From NCBI GenBank assembly GCA_024653645.1, contig JANLHK010000132.1:1-5685 (forward strand): a stretch of DNA of 5,685 nt, read 5' to 3'. The notes beneath the pieces were generated by a model. It was not told where the DNA came from, did no database searches, and saw nothing but the letters and a program-made list of their open reading frames with translations. Every line of letters begins with the position of its first letter. The stretch's first letter is position 1. The DNA comes from Candidatus Roizmanbacteria bacterium (GTDB taxonomy: Bacteria; Patescibacteriota; Microgenomatia; UBA1406). The translations under genes were made by a program, and so were the position numbers. Shown one piece after another: positions 4,738 through 5,685 of the stretch.

Positions 4738-5685
4738 TTTTGAGAAAAGGGTAAACTAATAGTAAATGTTGAGCCTTTATCTTCAGCACTTTCAACCGAT
4801 ATTTTTCCTCCCCAACCTTCTACATACGATTTGACGACATACAGACCTAAGCCTGACCCCTCCGGATTGTGTCCAATAGCTTTTTCAGATCGGTAGAACT
4901 TAGTATACAGAGATTTTTTATCCTCCGCTGAAATACCAATTCCGGTATCCTTTATGATGATAACTAACGTATCATCCTGTTTATCGACAGTCACTTCAAC
5001 TTTTCCCAAAGCGTTGCTATACTCAATTGCGTTCGTCAGCATATTTTCAAGCATTTCCTGCATTCTCAGAGGATCTATCACCATAGTCGGCAACTTTTGT
5101 TGCTTTATAACTAAGTTGATAGTTACCTTATTCTTTTCAGCTATGATGTGCATTGCTTTTACAACATCTTTTACTAACTGTATCATATCAGTTATTTTAG
5201 GCATATCCCTTACTTTTCCTTGATCGATACGGGATATGGATAATAATTCACGTACAAGAACCAGTAATCGTTCGTTGCATTTATATATTTCATTCAGATA
5301 GTCTTTTGCAATTTCAGGGGCCTTATCAATATATTGTTCATCTTGAATTGCTCCTATATACCATTTCGCTATTCCCAAAGGAGTGCGCAACTGGTGTGAA
5401 GCTAAAGATACAAATTCACTTTTTGCCTTATTGATCTGTGATTCACGAGTGATATCTCGGATTATCTCTACTAGTCCTATTATTTTTCCTTTTAATTTAA
5501 TAGGAGTTGAGGTTATCGCCAAAGGTGATCTTGTTTTATCCCTTTTGACAACGTAATAAGTCGCTTTGTTTATTTCGCCGGAAAGTAATGCTATGCTCGT
5601 AGGCCGCTTATCAAGCGGTATCAGGTCTCCCGCTTCATCTTCTAGGGGTAGATCCGTTATCTTTTTACCCCTTAGTTCTTTGATG
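4734..5685 (-). CDS. PAS-domain sensor histidine kinase (N-terminus outside window)
   Basis: This is a sensor kinase that autophosphorylates on histidine and passes phosphate to the response regulator overlapping its 3' end. The frame is open to the right edge, and 316 C-terminal residues are seen. The first ~80 residues look like the end of a PAS domain: GDLIPLDKRP, a YYVVKRDKT strand, then a GKIIGLVEIIRDITRE exit into the coiled linker. The HisKA domain has the H-box SLASHQLRTPLG with phosphoacceptor His97. The HATPase domain has the N-box MLTNAIEYS (Asn218), the G1 box DTGIG (246-250), KFYRSE in the F-box region and the G2 box GSGLGL (276-281), ending with the usual GSTFTISLPF strand. A TTG at 5522 could be mistaken for the start, but PAS-like coding continues upstream without a stop. 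Any transmembrane or sensory input region and the promoter lie beyond the window. Confidence 0.94.
   Translation of the reverse strand, partial: IKELRGKKITDLPLEDEAGDLIPLDKRPTSIALLSGEINKATYYVVKRDKTRSPLAITSTPIKLKGKIIGLVEIIRDITRESQINKAKSEFVSLASHQLRTPLGIAKWYIGAIQDEQYIDKAPEIAKDYLNEIYKCNERLLVLVRELLSISRIDQGKVRDMPKITDMIQLVKDVVKAMHIIAEKNKVTINLVIKQQKLPTMVIDPLRMQEMLENMLTNAIEYSNALGKVEVTVDKQDDTLVIIIKDTGIGISAEDKKSLYTKFYRSEKAIGHNPEGSGLGLYVVKSYVEGWGGKISVESAEDKGSTFTISLPFSQK

Noticed and set aside
4954..5223. 89-residue plus-strand open frame opposite the kinase
   Set aside because: It is the complement of conserved HATPase and HisKA sequence; its hydrophobic appearance comes from antisense reading of Lys/Glu-rich codons.
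5520..5522. TTG as the start of the histidine kinase
   Set aside because: The frame continues without a stop to the window edge and encodes PAS-like sequence, so the gene is cut by the window rather than starting here.

Overview
The window looks like a piece of a compact bacterial genome, most likely from Patescibacteria (Candidate Phyla Radiation). This assignment is inference. It rests on seven tightly packed genes on alternating strands, an N-terminally anchored DsbA-like thiol oxidoreductase, a small YhbQ/UPF0213-type GIY-YIG protein, a histidine kinase with an H-box reading SLASHQLRTPLG, and the absence of any convincing Shine-Dalgarno sequence. The genetic code appears standard: TGG encodes Trp, and TGA ends both two-component genes. 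No rRNA, tRNA, CRISPR array or mobile element is visible.

Layout. Positions 1-1074 (minus) hold the N-terminal 358 residues of a multi-membrane GT-C glycosyltransferase of the TMTC/PMT-like type, open at the left edge. Directly upstream, and probably in the same transcript, is queA (minus, 1077-2114 or from 2147), a tRNA queuosine-pathway enzyme with several unusual residues at normally constant positions. A short divergent control region (about 2115-2187) leads to a membrane-anchored DsbA-like protein (plus, 2188-2949). This gene converges on an endonuclease/exonuclease/phosphatase-fold protein (minus, 2954-3676). A 21-bp divergent gap with a nearly symmetrical double -10 element separates that gene from a MutT-like Nudix hydrolase (plus, 3698-4105), which overlaps tail-to-tail with a GIY-YIG nuclease-domain protein (minus, 4100-4345). 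The right end holds a PAS-histidine kinase (minus, open at the right edge) followed with a 4-bp overlap by a single-domain response regulator (4363-4737).

How the parts work together. The kinase and regulator form an obvious two-component pair with no DNA-binding output domain. queA and the GT-C gene share a transcription unit, but their functions are unrelated as far as can be seen. The other genes are single housekeeping or repair-type units. No new multi-gene system is evident. The most notable signal is regulatory: each gene that appears to begin a transcription unit has a -10-like hexamer ending 7-12 nt before its start codon, predicting leaderless or nearly leaderless mRNAs. One such site serves two divergent genes through overlapping, near-palindromic -10 elements.
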